Below are positions 1 through 9,108 of a stretch of DNA of 64,000 bases, piece by piece. Both the position numbers and the translations under genes were made by a program. This stretch comes from Pseudomonadales bacterium. Its GTDB lineage: Bacteria; Pseudomonadota; Gammaproteobacteria; Pseudomonadales; DC-out160. The notes below the pieces were generated by a model. The model did no database searches and had not been told where the DNA came from. It was given only the letters and a program-made list of their open reading frames with translations. Numbering within the stretch: position 1 is the first letter of the stretch; each line of letters starts with the position of its first letter. The DNA lies in assembly GCA_019090455.1 (NCBI GenBank), contig JAHRWA010000083.1, positions 1 through 64,000 on the forward strand, in the 5' to 3' direction.

Positions 1-60
1 CGACCACCGAGATCTACACTTCTAGCTTCGTCGGCAGCGTCAGATGTGTATAAGAGACAG
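1..60 (+). other. Illumina Nextera i5 adapter (sequencing artefact)
   Basis: The first 60 bases match the Nextera i5 oligo: the tail of the P5 flow-cell sequence, an 8-base index TTCTAGCT (positions 20-27), then the Read 1 transposase sequence ending AGATGTGTATAAGAGACAG (42-60). Reading this in frame gives the false protein start MCIRDS, a known contamination signature. Genomic sequence starts at 61. The match is by recall of the adapter sequence and is essentially exact. Confidence 0.97.
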
Positions 61-2638
61 CACTTACAGCGCAAGCGACGGTAATGGTGGAAGCGCAAGT
101 GCAATTGTATCTGTCACAGTGGGTGGTGTTAACGATGCGCCGGTTGCGATAGACGATGCAGCATCTACGACTGAAGAAGTAGCAGTGGTTGTTAATGTAT
201 TGGCAAATGATAGCGATCTAGATGGCGATACATTGACTGTTTCCAGTGTCACGCAAGGTGCAAATGGTTCCGTTACCAACAATGGTAGTGATCTGACCTA
301 TACACCGAATGCAAACTTCAACGGATCTGATAGTTTCACTTACAGCGTCAGCGATGGTAATGGCGGAAGCGCAACTGCAACCGTATCGGTCTCGGTTGGC
401 GGTGTTAACGATGCACCGGTAGCTATAGACGATGCAGCCACTACGTCTGAAGAAGTTGCTGTAGTTGTCGATGTCTTGGCAAATGATTCCGATCTAGATG
501 GTGATAGCTTAACGGTTGATAGCATTACACAAGGTGCAAATGGTTCCGTTACCAACAATGGTAGTGATGTGACTTATACACCGAATGCAAACTACACAGG
601 TGTCGATAGTTTCACTTACAGTGTGAGTGACGGTAATGGAGGCAGTGCAACTGCTACAGTATCTATCACCGTTGGTGGTGTTAACGATGCGCCGATTGCA
701 TCAGACGATGTGGCAAGCACTGATGAAGATACATTGGTAATTATTGATGTCCTGCTAAATGATATTGATGAGGACGGTGATTCACTCACTCTGATTAGTT
801 TCATGCACGGTGCACAGGGTACGGTTGTGTTGAACGCAGACTCAACTCTCACCTATACACCATCTGAAAACTTTAATGGTCTCGATAGCTTCAGCTATAG
901 CATTAGTGATGGGGTAGGTGGTAGTGATTCAGCATCGGTTAATGTGAACGTAATTCCTGTCAATGATAATCCTTCAGCCGCAGATGATCGGGTTATGACT
1001 GACGAAGAGATTCTGGTAGTCATTAATGTCTTGGATAATGATGTCGATGTTGATGGCGACACCTTAATTGTTAGTGTGAATGATGGGGCGGGGAGTGGAT
1101 CTATTATAGTGAACTCTGATCAAACTCTTTCATACACTCCTGAGACTGATTTTGCTGGAATCGATAGCTTTAGTTACTCGGTTAGCGATAGTCATGGTGG
1201 TACCGATATAGCGACTGTAACAGTGGATGTTGGCGGTGTTAATGATGCGCCCGAAGCGATATCGGATAGTGTGACAACAGATGAGGACATGGTGTTAACC
1301 ATTGATGTCTTGGCAAACGATATGGATGCCGATGGCGATAGCTTGAGAGTGGATAGTGTCAGCAGCGCGGGTAATGGCACGATTGTTAATAATGGGTTTG
1401 ATGTAACTTATACGCCAGATACTAACTTCTACGGAAGTGATAGCTTCAGTTATATTGTGGTTGATGATAACGGAGGAAGTGACACATCTACGGTCTCTAT
1501 TTCTGTTTTAGCCCTAAATGATGATCCGCTTGCAAACGACGATTCAGTGGTCACCAATGAAGATATGCCAGTTTCTATTGGTGTAACGCTTAATGATAGC
1601 GATGTTGATGGTGATAGCTTAACGATCGATAGTGTGAGTAGCCCAGATTATGGCGTCGTCATGATTGATAGCGATGATTTTGTTACCTATACGCCGGAAT
1701 CAAACTTTGTCGGACTTGATACCTTTGAGTATTCGGTTAGTGATAGAAACGGTGGTAGTAGCAACGCTATAGTAACGATAGTTGTTGGTGGTATTAATGA
1801 TGTGCCTGTGGCTGTTAATGACGATGTCGAGACGGATGAAGACGTCGCAATTACAATATTAGTTCTCGAGAATGATTTCGATGTGGATGGCGATGTACTA
1901 TCGCTTGTAAGCGTCAGGCAGGGAACTCATGGGACGGTGACGAATAACGGTACGAGTATTACCTATTTATCTGAACCCAATTTTAATGGTTATGATGAGT
2001 TTACCTATACCGTGAGTGATTCGTTTGGTGGTACTGCGATAGCAACCGTGACCGTTTTTGTGCACAGTGTTAATGATGAACCCTTTGCAAACGATGATAA
2101 TATTTCCACTGAGCAGGATACTGAAGTTGTCATTGACCTTTTAGCTAACGATAGTGATGTTGAAGGGGATCATCTTACGATAGAGAGTGTGACTGATGGG
2201 GCGAATGGAAGCGTTGTGAATAACGGCAGCGATGTCACCTATTCCCCAGACATTGGTTTTTCTGGCATAGATAGCTTTACCTACTTTTTGAATGATGGCC
2301 TGGCTACTAGCAGTGCTACGGTCACAGTAACGGTAGTTGAAGCTTCGGGAGGGGATGTGCCTGATGCTCCAGAAAACCTTGTTGGACGATCCAAGGGGTT
2401 GTACGTCAATTTGGGTTGGACGGAATCAGCAACGGCATCATCTTATACGGTATTTAGGCGCCTGAATTCGGAGGTTGAGTTTATGGAAGTAGGAGATAGT
2501 AATGTTTCCGCTTATGTCGAGACTCTCCCTAGGGGAACTCTCTCTGCTGAATACATCGTGGTTGCTGAAAATCAGTTTGGTGTCAGTGACGACTCTGAAG
2601 TTGTTGTTGTCCATGTCAGTTCTAGAAGAAGACGGTAG
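61..2638 (+). CDS. Big_9/cadherin-like tandem-repeat surface protein, 5'-truncated
   Basis: C-terminal part of a large, probably secreted or surface-attached adhesin. It holds one partial and eight full repeats of about 92 residues. Each follows the pattern VNDAPVAIDD..., a variable TxE(E/D)..., VLANDSDxDGD, a TYTP core, DSFTYSVSDGNGG and a closing TVxV strand, which is the bacterial Ig/cadherin-like type (PF17963-like). The Asp-rich loops probably bind calcium. A fibronectin type III-like domain follows (about 95 C-terminal residues), and the protein ends in four arginines with no visible sorting signal. The first two full repeats are nearly identical at DNA level and later ones diverge. The apparent ATG at 44 lies inside adapter sequence, so the true start is missing. 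Substrate or partner is unknown. Confidence 0.9.
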
Positions 2639-2646
2639 GTAGCGAT

Positions 2647-2667
2647 GCTGGGGTTAGTCGCCCCAGC
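2647..2667 (+). terminator. GC-rich hairpin after the repeat-protein gene
   Basis: Perfect 7-bp stem GCTGGGG/CCCCAGC with a 7-nt loop, starting 8 bases after the TAG stop. It is followed only by a weak T stretch, so it may act with the next hairpin. Confidence 0.5.
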
Positions 2668-2683
2668 TAGTTGGCTCTTTAGG

Positions 2684-2737
2684 GGCAATAGTGGGAATAG
2701 TAATAACGGTGTCACTATTGCCTTTAATTATTTTTTA
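2684..2737. terminator. Second hairpin with T tract between convergent genes
   Basis: Perfect 10-bp stem GGCAATAGTG/CACTATTGCC (2684-2693 and 2713-2722) with a 19-nt loop, then a T-rich run. It lies between the convergent repeat-protein and acyl-CoA synthetase genes and may terminate both. Confidence 0.55.
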
Positions 2738-2751
2738 TTTCGTACTGCAAA

Positions 2752-4335
2752 TCAAAATAATTTTTTAACATCCTTTTTGGTGACTTTTCCCATAATATTT
2801 CGTGGAAGCTCATCAATATAAATGACAGCTTTCGGGATTTTATAAACGGCTATTCGGTCTTTACACCATTCTTTAAGTGCATGGAGTTTCAACTCTTGGT
2901 CCGAGTGTAGGATGAGTGCTGCACAGACTTGTTCGCCCCATTCTTCGTTCTCAATTCCGACTACGCTGCATTCTTCTATGGCAGGGTGTTTTCGTAATTC
3001 TTCTTCAATTTCTAATGCTGATATTTTGAAACCGCCAGATTTGATAATGTCGACAGAATTGCGACCTAAAATTCGATAGTAGCCGTTTTCCAGTACTGCG
3101 GTATCACCGCTACAAAACCAACCGTCTTTGAAGTTTTCGGCGGTGGTGTCGGGTTTCTTCCAGTATTCTTGAAAAACGTTGGCGCCCTTTATTTGAATTT
3201 CCCCAGGGATGGATTCTTCTGTTATTGCGTTTCCCTCTTCGTCTACTAGTCTCACTGTGACGCCGGGGAGAGGCTGGCCAATATATCCAGGACGGCGTTC
3301 GCCGTGTAGGGGATTTGAGATGGCCATGCCAATTTCAGTCATGCCGTAGCGTTCCAAAAATGTGTGCCCCACCATGCCTTGCCACTTTTCCAGGACGGAG
3401 ACAGGCAAAGCGGCTGAGCCTGAAATCATCAGTCGCATTTTTCGGCAGGCTTCTGACATGGATTGCTGTTTGTTTTCCGCTGCGCTGTCCCAGACTTTTG
3501 CTAACTTAACGTAAATCGTGGGGACAGCCATAAATAGGGTGTAGTTCTTTTTGATAAATCGTCGCCAAACCTCTTCAGCATCAAATTGCCCCATCATTTC
3601 ACAAGTGGCACCGATCCAAAGCGCGGAGCAGACCACAGCGACGATGCCATGAACATGGTGTAAAGGGAGAACCAATAAGGTGGAGTCATCACGGGTCCAT
3701 CCCCAGCTTTCGATAAGGCAGCTGACCTGTGCCGCAATATTGTCGTGAGTGGTGACCACACCTTTGGGGCGGTTAGTGGTGCCGCTGGTGTAGACGATCA
3801 TAGCGCGGCGGTTTGAATTGATGTGAGGCAGTGCCAGACTTCGATTGGGCATTGCACTCAACTCAGTGTCGATCTCGGAGCCCATGCCAACGCTTAATTC
3901 ATTGATTAATAAAAAGCGACAGCCACGGGCTTCGGCGATGGGTTGAAGTCGGTCAGCAAAGTCGGGGTGAGTAATAATGATATCCACTTCGGCATTATCA
4001 ATCACGTATTCCAGTTCAGGAGTCGGGTGCATAGTGCAAAGCGGAACGGCTATGCCACCGGCTAACCAGGTTCCCCATTGTGCCACGACATAAGAGAAGC
4101 TAGAGGGAATAAGAAAAGCCACGCGACGTTCTTTGAGGTCTTGCTCCCCCTGTAATAGCACTGAGGCGACTGTTTGTGCTTGAAGAATAAGAGACTGGTA
4201 GGAGTGTTCGCCCTGATCATCACATATTGCGATACCACTTCCATTTTCAACGGCGGAGTCGATTAAGGGAATTCCGCAAGTGGGTGTGGTGGTGATGGTC
4301 GTTGTGCGTTTAGCGCTGGTTTTAGAAGTCGCCAC
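2752..4335 (-). CDS. AMP-forming acyl-CoA synthetase, ACSF3/malonyl-CoA-synthetase-like
   Basis: Adenylate-forming enzyme (527 aa) that activates a carboxylic acid to its CoA thioester with ATP. The P-loop-like motif YTSGTTNRPKGV is at about 182-193, LPLHHVHG at about 223-230, YGMTE marks the A5 region, and the predicted catalytic lysine is K517 in NIMGKVTK. The HHVHG and 'LWIGATCEMM' regions resemble ACSF3, which uses malonate or methylmalonate, so a dicarboxylic or short branched acid is plausible but not shown. The start is GTG at 4335 with an AAGGAG Shine-Dalgarno 5 bases upstream. It is the last gene of the liu operon, 95 bases after the CoA-transferase B gene. In similar operons such a synthetase may activate acetoacetate or branched acids. 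Confidence 0.85.
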   Translation of the reverse strand: MATSKTSAKRTTTITTTPTCGIPLIDSAVENGSGIAICDDQGEHSYQSLILQAQTVASVLLQGEQDLKERRVAFLIPSSFSYVVAQWGTWLAGGIAVPLCTMHPTPELEYVIDNAEVDIIITHPDFADRLQPIAEARGCRFLLINELSVGMGSEIDTELSAMPNRSLALPHINSNRRAMIVYTSGTTNRPKGVVTTHDNIAAQVSCLIESWGWTRDDSTLLVLPLHHVHGIVAVVCSALWIGATCEMMGQFDAEEVWRRFIKKNYTLFMAVPTIYVKLAKVWDSAAENKQQSMSEACRKMRLMISGSAALPVSVLEKWQGMVGHTFLERYGMTEIGMAISNPLHGERRPGYIGQPLPGVTVRLVDEEGNAITEESIPGEIQIKGANVFQEYWKKPDTTAENFKDGWFCSGDTAVLENGYYRILGRNSVDIIKSGGFKISALEIEEELRKHPAIEECSVVGIENEEWGEQVCAALILHSDQELKLHALKEWCKDRIAVYKIPKAVIYIDELPRNIMGKVTKKDVKKLF

Positions 4336-4380
4336 GAATGCTCCTTGTCTTGTTTGGTCTCTGTATCGGTTTCAGTATTG

Positions 4381-4416
4381 TTCTCGGTATCGTTCTCGGT
4401 ATAGCTCTCGGTTAAT
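4381..4416. repeat. 12-bp degenerate tandem repeat, 3 copies
   Basis: Three consecutive 12-mers, TTCTCGGTATCG, TTCTCGGTATAG and CTCTCGGTTAAT, fill the spacer between the CoA-transferase B stop and the synthetase start. No function is evident. Confidence 0.8.
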
Positions 4417-4430
4417 CTTGACCTTCTCGA

Positions 4431-5087
4431 TCAAAACTGCATTTCCGGTACATTGTCAGCTACGATCAAATCGCCTGCGGTCTTCTGTACGATCTCTTCA
4501 ACGGAGACGCCTGGAGCCCTTTCTAATAGATGGAACTTACCTTCATGTATTTCTAGATAGGCTAGATCCGTGACGACCTTTCTGATACATCCCGCACCCG
4601 TTAAGGGTAGCGAACATTCTTTCAGTAGTTTTGATTCTCCATGCTTATTCGCGTGTGTCATGGTGACTACGATATTACGCGCGCTAGCCACTAGGTCCAT
4701 TGCGCCGCCCATTCCTTTGATTAATTTTTTAGGAATCATCCAAGAGGCGATGTTACCGCTTTGATCCACTTCAAAAGCACCCAGTACGGTGAGATCAACA
4801 TGGCCGCCACGTATCATGGCGAAGCTGTCTGAAGAAGAAAAATAAGAAGCGCCTACGGCTTCAGTAACCGTCTGCTTACCCGCATTGATAAGATCTGCAT
4901 CGACAGTGGCTTCCGTGGGGAATTCGCCCATTCCTAAGAGTCCATTTTCAGATTGTAAAACCACTTCCATTCCTTTAGGAACGTAGTTAGCGACTAAGGT
5001 GGGAATGCCGATTCCTAGATTGACGTAGTAACCGTCTTGTAGCTCCTGGGCGACTCGTTGTGCAAGTTGTTCTCTTGATAGTGACAT
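4431..5087 (-). CDS. scoB: 3-oxoacid CoA-transferase subunit B
   Basis: Beta subunit (218 aa) of a family I CoA-transferase (SCOT/AtoA type), which moves CoA from succinyl-CoA or acetyl-CoA to acetoacetate. The catalytic glutamate is E47 in the typical QSENGLLGMG motif, and the GIGIPTLV substrate loop is conserved. It lies 57 bases downstream of the A subunit and has its own GAGGA Shine-Dalgarno. In the leucine operon it handles acetoacetate released by HMG-CoA lyase (LiuG role). The family's exact CoA donor cannot be read from sequence. Confidence 0.93.
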   Translation of the reverse strand: MSLSREQLAQRVAQELQDGYYVNLGIGIPTLVANYVPKGMEVVLQSENGLLGMGEFPTEATVDADLINAGKQTVTEAVGASYFSSSDSFAMIRGGHVDLTVLGAFEVDQSGNIASWMIPKKLIKGMGGAMDLVASARNIVVTMTHANKHGESKLLKECSLPLTGAGCIRKVVTDLAYLEIHEGKFHLLERAPGVSVEEIVQKTAGDLIVADNVPEMQF

Positions 5088-5144
5088 TGTTCGAATCCTC
5101 TTTGGTAATTACCGTGTTGTATGCGTAGCGTTAGGTCGCTCGGA

Positions 5145-5843
5145 CTAGGAGGTGAGGGTGAGTTGTTCGATGCGTTTTTCGAAGGTGCCTTTGATGACTC
5201 GGTTAACATAGATGCCGGGAGTATGTATTTGGTCCGGATCTAACTCTCCTGCTGGAACAATTTCTTCTACTTCAACAACGGTGACTTTGCCTGCGGTGGC
5301 AGCCATGGGATTAAAGTTGCGTGCGGTTTTTCTAAAGATGAGATTACCCATGGTGTCTGCTTTCCAAGCTTTAACTAACGCAAAATCGCCGGTGATCGAT
5401 TCTTCTAGGATGTGCATTTTACCATTGTATTCGCGGGTTTCTTTTCCGTCTGCGATAGGAGTGCCAAATCCGGCTGGGGTAAAGAAAGCGGGAATACCCG
5501 CGCCACCTGCGCGCATTTTTTCGGCCAAAGTACCTTGTGGTGTCAGTTCCACTTCCAGCTCGCCTGACAAAAGCTGCTGTTCGAACAGCGCGTTTTCACC
5601 GACATAAGAGGCTATCATTTTCTTAACTTGTTTATCCTCTAGTAAAAGTCCCAATCCAAACCCATCGACACCGGCATTGTTAGAAACGCAAGTTAAACCG
5701 GTGGTGCCCATGTCCTTTATTTTTGCGATGAGACCTTCAGGGATACCACATAAACCGAATCCACCGATAATGATGGTCATGTTATCACTGAGTCCTGCCA
5801 TGGCTTCTTCATAGGTGGCGACGACTTTATTAAACCCGGCCAT
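5145..5843 (-). CDS. scoA: 3-oxoacid CoA-transferase subunit A
   Basis: Alpha subunit (232 aa) of the family I CoA-transferase that pairs with the adjacent B subunit. The N-terminal [16 protein letters not shown] glycine-rich CoA-binding segment (about 25-40) and the [12 protein letters not shown] region are typical of SCOT/AtoD-type chains. AGGAG lies 8 bases before the ATG. It starts 33 bases after the HMG-CoA lyase stop, consistent with one transcript (LiuF role: acetoacetate to acetoacetyl-CoA). Confidence 0.93.
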   Translation of the reverse strand: MAGFNKVVATYEEAMAGLSDNMTIIIGGFGLCGIPEGLIAKIKDMGTTGLTCVSNNAGVDGFGLGLLLEDKQVKKMIASYVGENALFEQQLLSGELEVELTPQGTLAEKMRAGGAGIPAFFTPAGFGTPIADGKETREYNGKMHILEESITGDFALVKAWKADTMGNLIFRKTARNFNPMAATAGKVTVVEVEEIVPAGELDPDQIHTPGIYVNRVIKGTFEKRIEQLTLTS

Positions 5844-5876
5844 ATTATTTTCTCCTAAATTAATGATTGAATAGAG

Positions 5877-6776
5877 TTAACCCGAAAATCCGGCGAGTGC
5901 AATTTTTGATGTGTTGGCTCTGCCTAAATGTTCAGTAATAAAATTCCCGGCTGCAATGACTTTGGGTAGATCGATGCCGGTTTCAATATTCAGACCTTTT
6001 AGCATGTAGAGTACGTCCTCTGTTGCGACATTGCCGGAGGCTCCTTTGGCGTAGGGGCATCCACCTAATCCAGCCACTGAGCTATCAATCACGCTAACGC
6101 CTAGTTGCAATACGGCTAACAAATTTGCCAATGCTTGTCCGTAGGTATCATGAAAGTGTGCTGCCAACTGGTTTATGGGAACTAATTTTGCGGTCTCTTC
6201 GAATACGGTTTGTGCCAATAGTGGCGTGCCTTTTCCTATCGTGTCACCAAGAGAGACCTCGTAGCAGCCTAGATCGACAAGCTCTTTTGCGAGAGCAGCG
6301 ACTTGAGCAGGATTCACGTCTCCGGCGTAGGGACAGCCCATGATGCAGGAGACATAACTGCGCACTTTGATACCCTGTTCAAGGGCAGCGACCACAACGG
6401 GTTCGATTTGTGCCATACAGTCTTTAGTGGTGCGATTGAGATTCTTCTGATTAAACTCATCGGTAGCAGCAACAAAAACGGCCACTTCTTTTACGTCGCT
6501 TTCAATTGCACCTTCCAGTCCTCTCATGTTGGGCGTTAATGCAGAATACGTTACGCCCTCTTTATAAGTGATACCACTAAAAACAGACTTTGCATCACCC
6601 ATTTGCGGCACCCATTTAGGGGAGACAAAACTAGAACTTTCGATATTCACGATACCGGCGTCACTAAGACGATTAATTAATTCAATTTTAGTTTCTGCGG
6701 AGACGGGTGTGGATTCATTTTGTAGGCCATCTCTGGGGCCAACCTCAACGAGTCGTACGTGCTTTGGAAGTTGCAT
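5877..6776 (-). CDS. liuE: Hydroxymethylglutaryl-CoA lyase
   Basis: HMG-CoA lyase (299 aa) splits HMG-CoA to acetoacetate and acetyl-CoA, the last carbon-breaking step of leucine degradation. Seen: the N-terminal VEVGPRDGLQNE motif of the TIM-barrel metal site, the CIMGCPYAGDV segment, and the C-terminal GLGGCPYAKGASGNVATED signature (about 236-254) with its essential cysteine at about 240. The length is normal for the bacterial enzyme. An AAGGA Shine-Dalgarno precedes the ATG. It sits between the MCC alpha gene and the CoA-transferase genes. Confidence 0.95.
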   Translation of the reverse strand: MQLPKHVRLVEVGPRDGLQNESTPVSAETKIELINRLSDAGIVNIESSSFVSPKWVPQMGDAKSVFSGITYKEGVTYSALTPNMRGLEGAIESDVKEVAVFVAATDEFNQKNLNRTTKDCMAQIEPVVVAALEQGIKVRSYVSCIMGCPYAGDVNPAQVAALAKELVDLGCYEVSLGDTIGKGTPLLAQTVFEETAKLVPINQLAAHFHDTYGQALANLLAVLQLGVSVIDSSVAGLGGCPYAKGASGNVATEDVLYMLKGLNIETGIDLPKVIAAGNFITEHLGRANTSKIALAGFSG

Positions 6777-6818
6777 GGTAGAGTCCTTAGGTTTTCCGTT
6801 TCTTAGTATTGATAGATA

Positions 6819-6852
6819 TTGGTATTAACAGTTTCTTGGTATTAATAGAATC
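6819..6852. repeat. 17-bp tandem repeat, 2 copies
   Basis: Two copies, TTGGTATTAACAGTTTC and TTGGTATTAATAGAATC, lie in the liuD-liuE spacer, with a more degenerate copy just before them. This is one of many such spacer repeats in the window. Confidence 0.7.
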
Positions 6853-6866
6853 TAGATATTTGGCGG

Positions 6867-8984
6867 TTATTCCTTATCACCTTCGCTATCGCCATCAGCG
6901 GTACTGTCAAAAGCAAGCAGTTCTGATCCTTCGTCAACTAAATCACCGGCTTTGTAGTAAACCTCCTTTACCGTACCGTCAGAAGGTGCTCTGATGGTGT
7001 GTTCCATTTTCATCGCTTCTAGCACTAAGAGGCTATCGCCCGCTTTGACGGTTTGGTCGACGGCTACGAAAACAGTGACAATGGTACCGTTCATGGGCGC
7101 GGTGAGATTGCCTTCTTCAGCTTCGCTGAAGGACTCGTGATCTTGTGATTGCAACGTAAATACTAGGGCATCGCAATCTCTGAACAGCGTCAGCTGATCT
7201 GTTTTTGATGAGCTAGTCTGACCTCTGTGGTAGTGGCCGTGGTGGATGGAATACTGTTGTTGATGCGCTTCGACCTCTTGGCTCTTGGTCAGTTGAGAAA
7301 CTAATAGGCCGCTGTCCGCTAGAGATGCTTTTGCTTCCAATAAATAATCGCCACAGGTAGCAGAGAGGAATCCCGCAGGATGGTCGGCGTTAGTAGTGAT
7401 ATTCACCTCATATACGTCTTCTTGATATACCAGAGTGCAAGAGAATGAGGGTGATTGATTCAATTGCCAATTATCTACTGCATTCCAGGGGCTAGCGTCA
7501 TCTCGTGAGTTAGCATAAGGCCGGCTTTTTTGTAGACACAGGTAGTGATGTATCGCTAAAAGTATTGCGCAGTGCTCTAGGTAATGAGGTTTTGAATGTC
7601 GTTGATCTTTAGTGCCAAAAAGTTGTTGCTCGTGTTTTTCAATAAAACTCGTTTCAAGTTCGGCTCGGCCAAACTCGGGTTGATCCACTAGTCGTTTTAG
7701 AAAAGGGATATTCGTTTTTAAACCGGCGATATGATAATCGCTCAGTGCTGTTTGCATTCTGGCAATGGCTTTTTCGCGAGTGGTATCCCAGGTAATTAAT
7801 TTCGAAATCATGGGGTCGTAATAAACTGAAATTTCATCGCCTTCTGCAATGCCAGTATCAATCCGTATATATTGACTGGTTTGAGGAGGTTGTAAGTAGT
7901 GGATCGTTCCGGTGGCAGGAAGAAATTCATTGTCAGGATCTTCAGCGTAAATTCTTGCTTCGATGGCATGGCCACTAATGGTCAATTCGTTTTGCTGAAG
8001 AGGAAGAGGGTGTCCTGCTGCTACCTGTAATTGCCAATCCACCAAGTCTTGGCCTGTGATGAGTTCGGTGACGGGGTGCTCTACTTGGAGTCGGGTGTTC
8101 ATTTCCATAAAGTAGAATGATCCGTCGATATCTAGCAGAAATTCTACTGTACCTGCTCCCACATAGCCGATGGCGCTGGCCGCTTTTAAAGCCGCGTCCC
8201 CCATAGCGGATCTTAATTCATTGCTAAACGCGGGAGCGGGGGCTTCTTCAATCACTTTTTGATGGCGGCGTTGAATAGAACAATCGCGCTCAAAAAGATA
8301 AACACCATTGTTGTGGCTGTCACAGAAGACTTGTATCTCAACGTGTCTAGGTTGAGTGAGGTATTTTTCAACAAGCATGGTGTCGTCGGCAAATCCCGCA
8401 AGCGCCTCGCGTTTTGCTGCAGCCAAGGCTTCGTCAAATTCCGCTTCCTTCCAGACGATACGCATGCCTTTTCCACCACCACCAGCAGTGGCTTTGAGTA
8501 AAACGGGAAATCCAATTTTATGACTTTCTGCGAGTAGTAGCTCTGCTGTTTGGGTTGCACCGTGGTAGCCGGGGACTAGCGGAACTGCGGCCGTTTCCAT
8601 AATGGACTTCGCCGCTGACTTTGAACCCATGGCTTTGATGGCTGCTACCGGTGGCCCTACAAATATGATGTTGTTGTTTTCACATTGTTGTGCGAAGTCT
8701 GCATTCTCTGAAAGAAAGCCGTATCCCGGATGGATCGCGTTTGCCCCGGTGATTTTAGCAGCGTTGATGATTTTGTCGGGAAGGAGATAACTGTCTTTGG
8801 CAGGTGCTGGGCCGATAAAGATCGCTTCATCTGCCATCTTGACGTGAGGTGCGTGTTCGTCTGCGCTGGAATAGACGGCAACACAGGGGATGCCGTTGGC
8901 TTGGGCTGTTCGCATGACGCGGCAGGCGATTTCACCGCGGTTGGCAATTAATAGTTTGGTGATGGTGGCGGGTTTGCTACTCAT
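6867..8984 (-). CDS. liuD: Methylcrotonyl-CoA carboxylase biotin-containing alpha subunit
   Basis: Biotin carboxylase plus biotin carrier (705 aa) of 3-methylcrotonyl-CoA carboxylase. The order is: biotin carboxylase N-domain from LLIANRGEIACRV, an ATP-grasp domain with the glycine-rich loop KATAGGGGKGMRI, the MNTRLQVEHPVTE active-site segment, a BC-BCCP linker, and a C-terminal biotinyl domain with EAMKMEH (biotinylated lysine at about 659). The enzyme converts 3-methylcrotonyl-CoA to 3-methylglutaconyl-CoA together with the beta subunit encoded just upstream. The assignment to MCC rather than another acyl-CoA carboxylase rests on the LiuR/HMG-CoA-lyase context. Confidence 0.93.
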   Translation of the reverse strand: MSSKPATITKLLIANRGEIACRVMRTAQANGIPCVAVYSSADEHAPHVKMADEAIFIGPAPAKDSYLLPDKIINAAKITGANAIHPGYGFLSENADFAQQCENNNIIFVGPPVAAIKAMGSKSAAKSIMETAAVPLVPGYHGATQTAELLLAESHKIGFPVLLKATAGGGGKGMRIVWKEAEFDEALAAAKREALAGFADDTMLVEKYLTQPRHVEIQVFCDSHNNGVYLFERDCSIQRRHQKVIEEAPAPAFSNELRSAMGDAALKAASAIGYVGAGTVEFLLDIDGSFYFMEMNTRLQVEHPVTELITGQDLVDWQLQVAAGHPLPLQQNELTISGHAIEARIYAEDPDNEFLPATGTIHYLQPPQTSQYIRIDTGIAEGDEISVYYDPMISKLITWDTTREKAIARMQTALSDYHIAGLKTNIPFLKRLVDQPEFGRAELETSFIEKHEQQLFGTKDQRHSKPHYLEHCAILLAIHHYLCLQKSRPYANSRDDASPWNAVDNWQLNQSPSFSCTLVYQEDVYEVNITTNADHPAGFLSATCGDYLLEAKASLADSGLLVSQLTKSQEVEAHQQQYSIHHGHYHRGQTSSSKTDQLTLFRDCDALVFTLQSQDHESFSEAEEGNLTAPMNGTIVTVFVAVDQTVKAGDSLLVLEAMKMEHTIRAPSDGTVKEVYYKAGDLVDEGSELLAFDSTADGDSEGDKE

Positions 8985-9032
8985 TTTTTTGATCCTAACC
9001 TATTCGGCAATGGGTGCTGGTTATGGTTAATC

Positions 9033-9085
9033 AATGGTTACGGTTTAACAATCGATACAGTTAAACTAATGGTCACGGTTAAACA
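9033..9085. repeat. 17-18 bp degenerate tandem repeat, 3 copies
   Basis: AATGGTTACGGTTTAACA, ATCGATACAGTTAAACT and AATGGTCACGGTTAAACA lie in tandem in the 124-base liuB-liuD spacer. Confidence 0.75.
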
Positions 9086-9108
9086 AAGTATGGCGTTAAC
9101 CTTTCACA

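Noticed and set aside
64-1380. Four minus-strand open frames opposite the repeat gene
   Set aside because: Antisense shadows of the Big_9 repeats; they recur with the repeat period and have no start signals.
5089-5098. GTTCGAATCC, a tRNA T-arm-like string
   Set aside because: There is no matching acceptor stem, anticodon arm or CCA context; it lies in the scoB leader.
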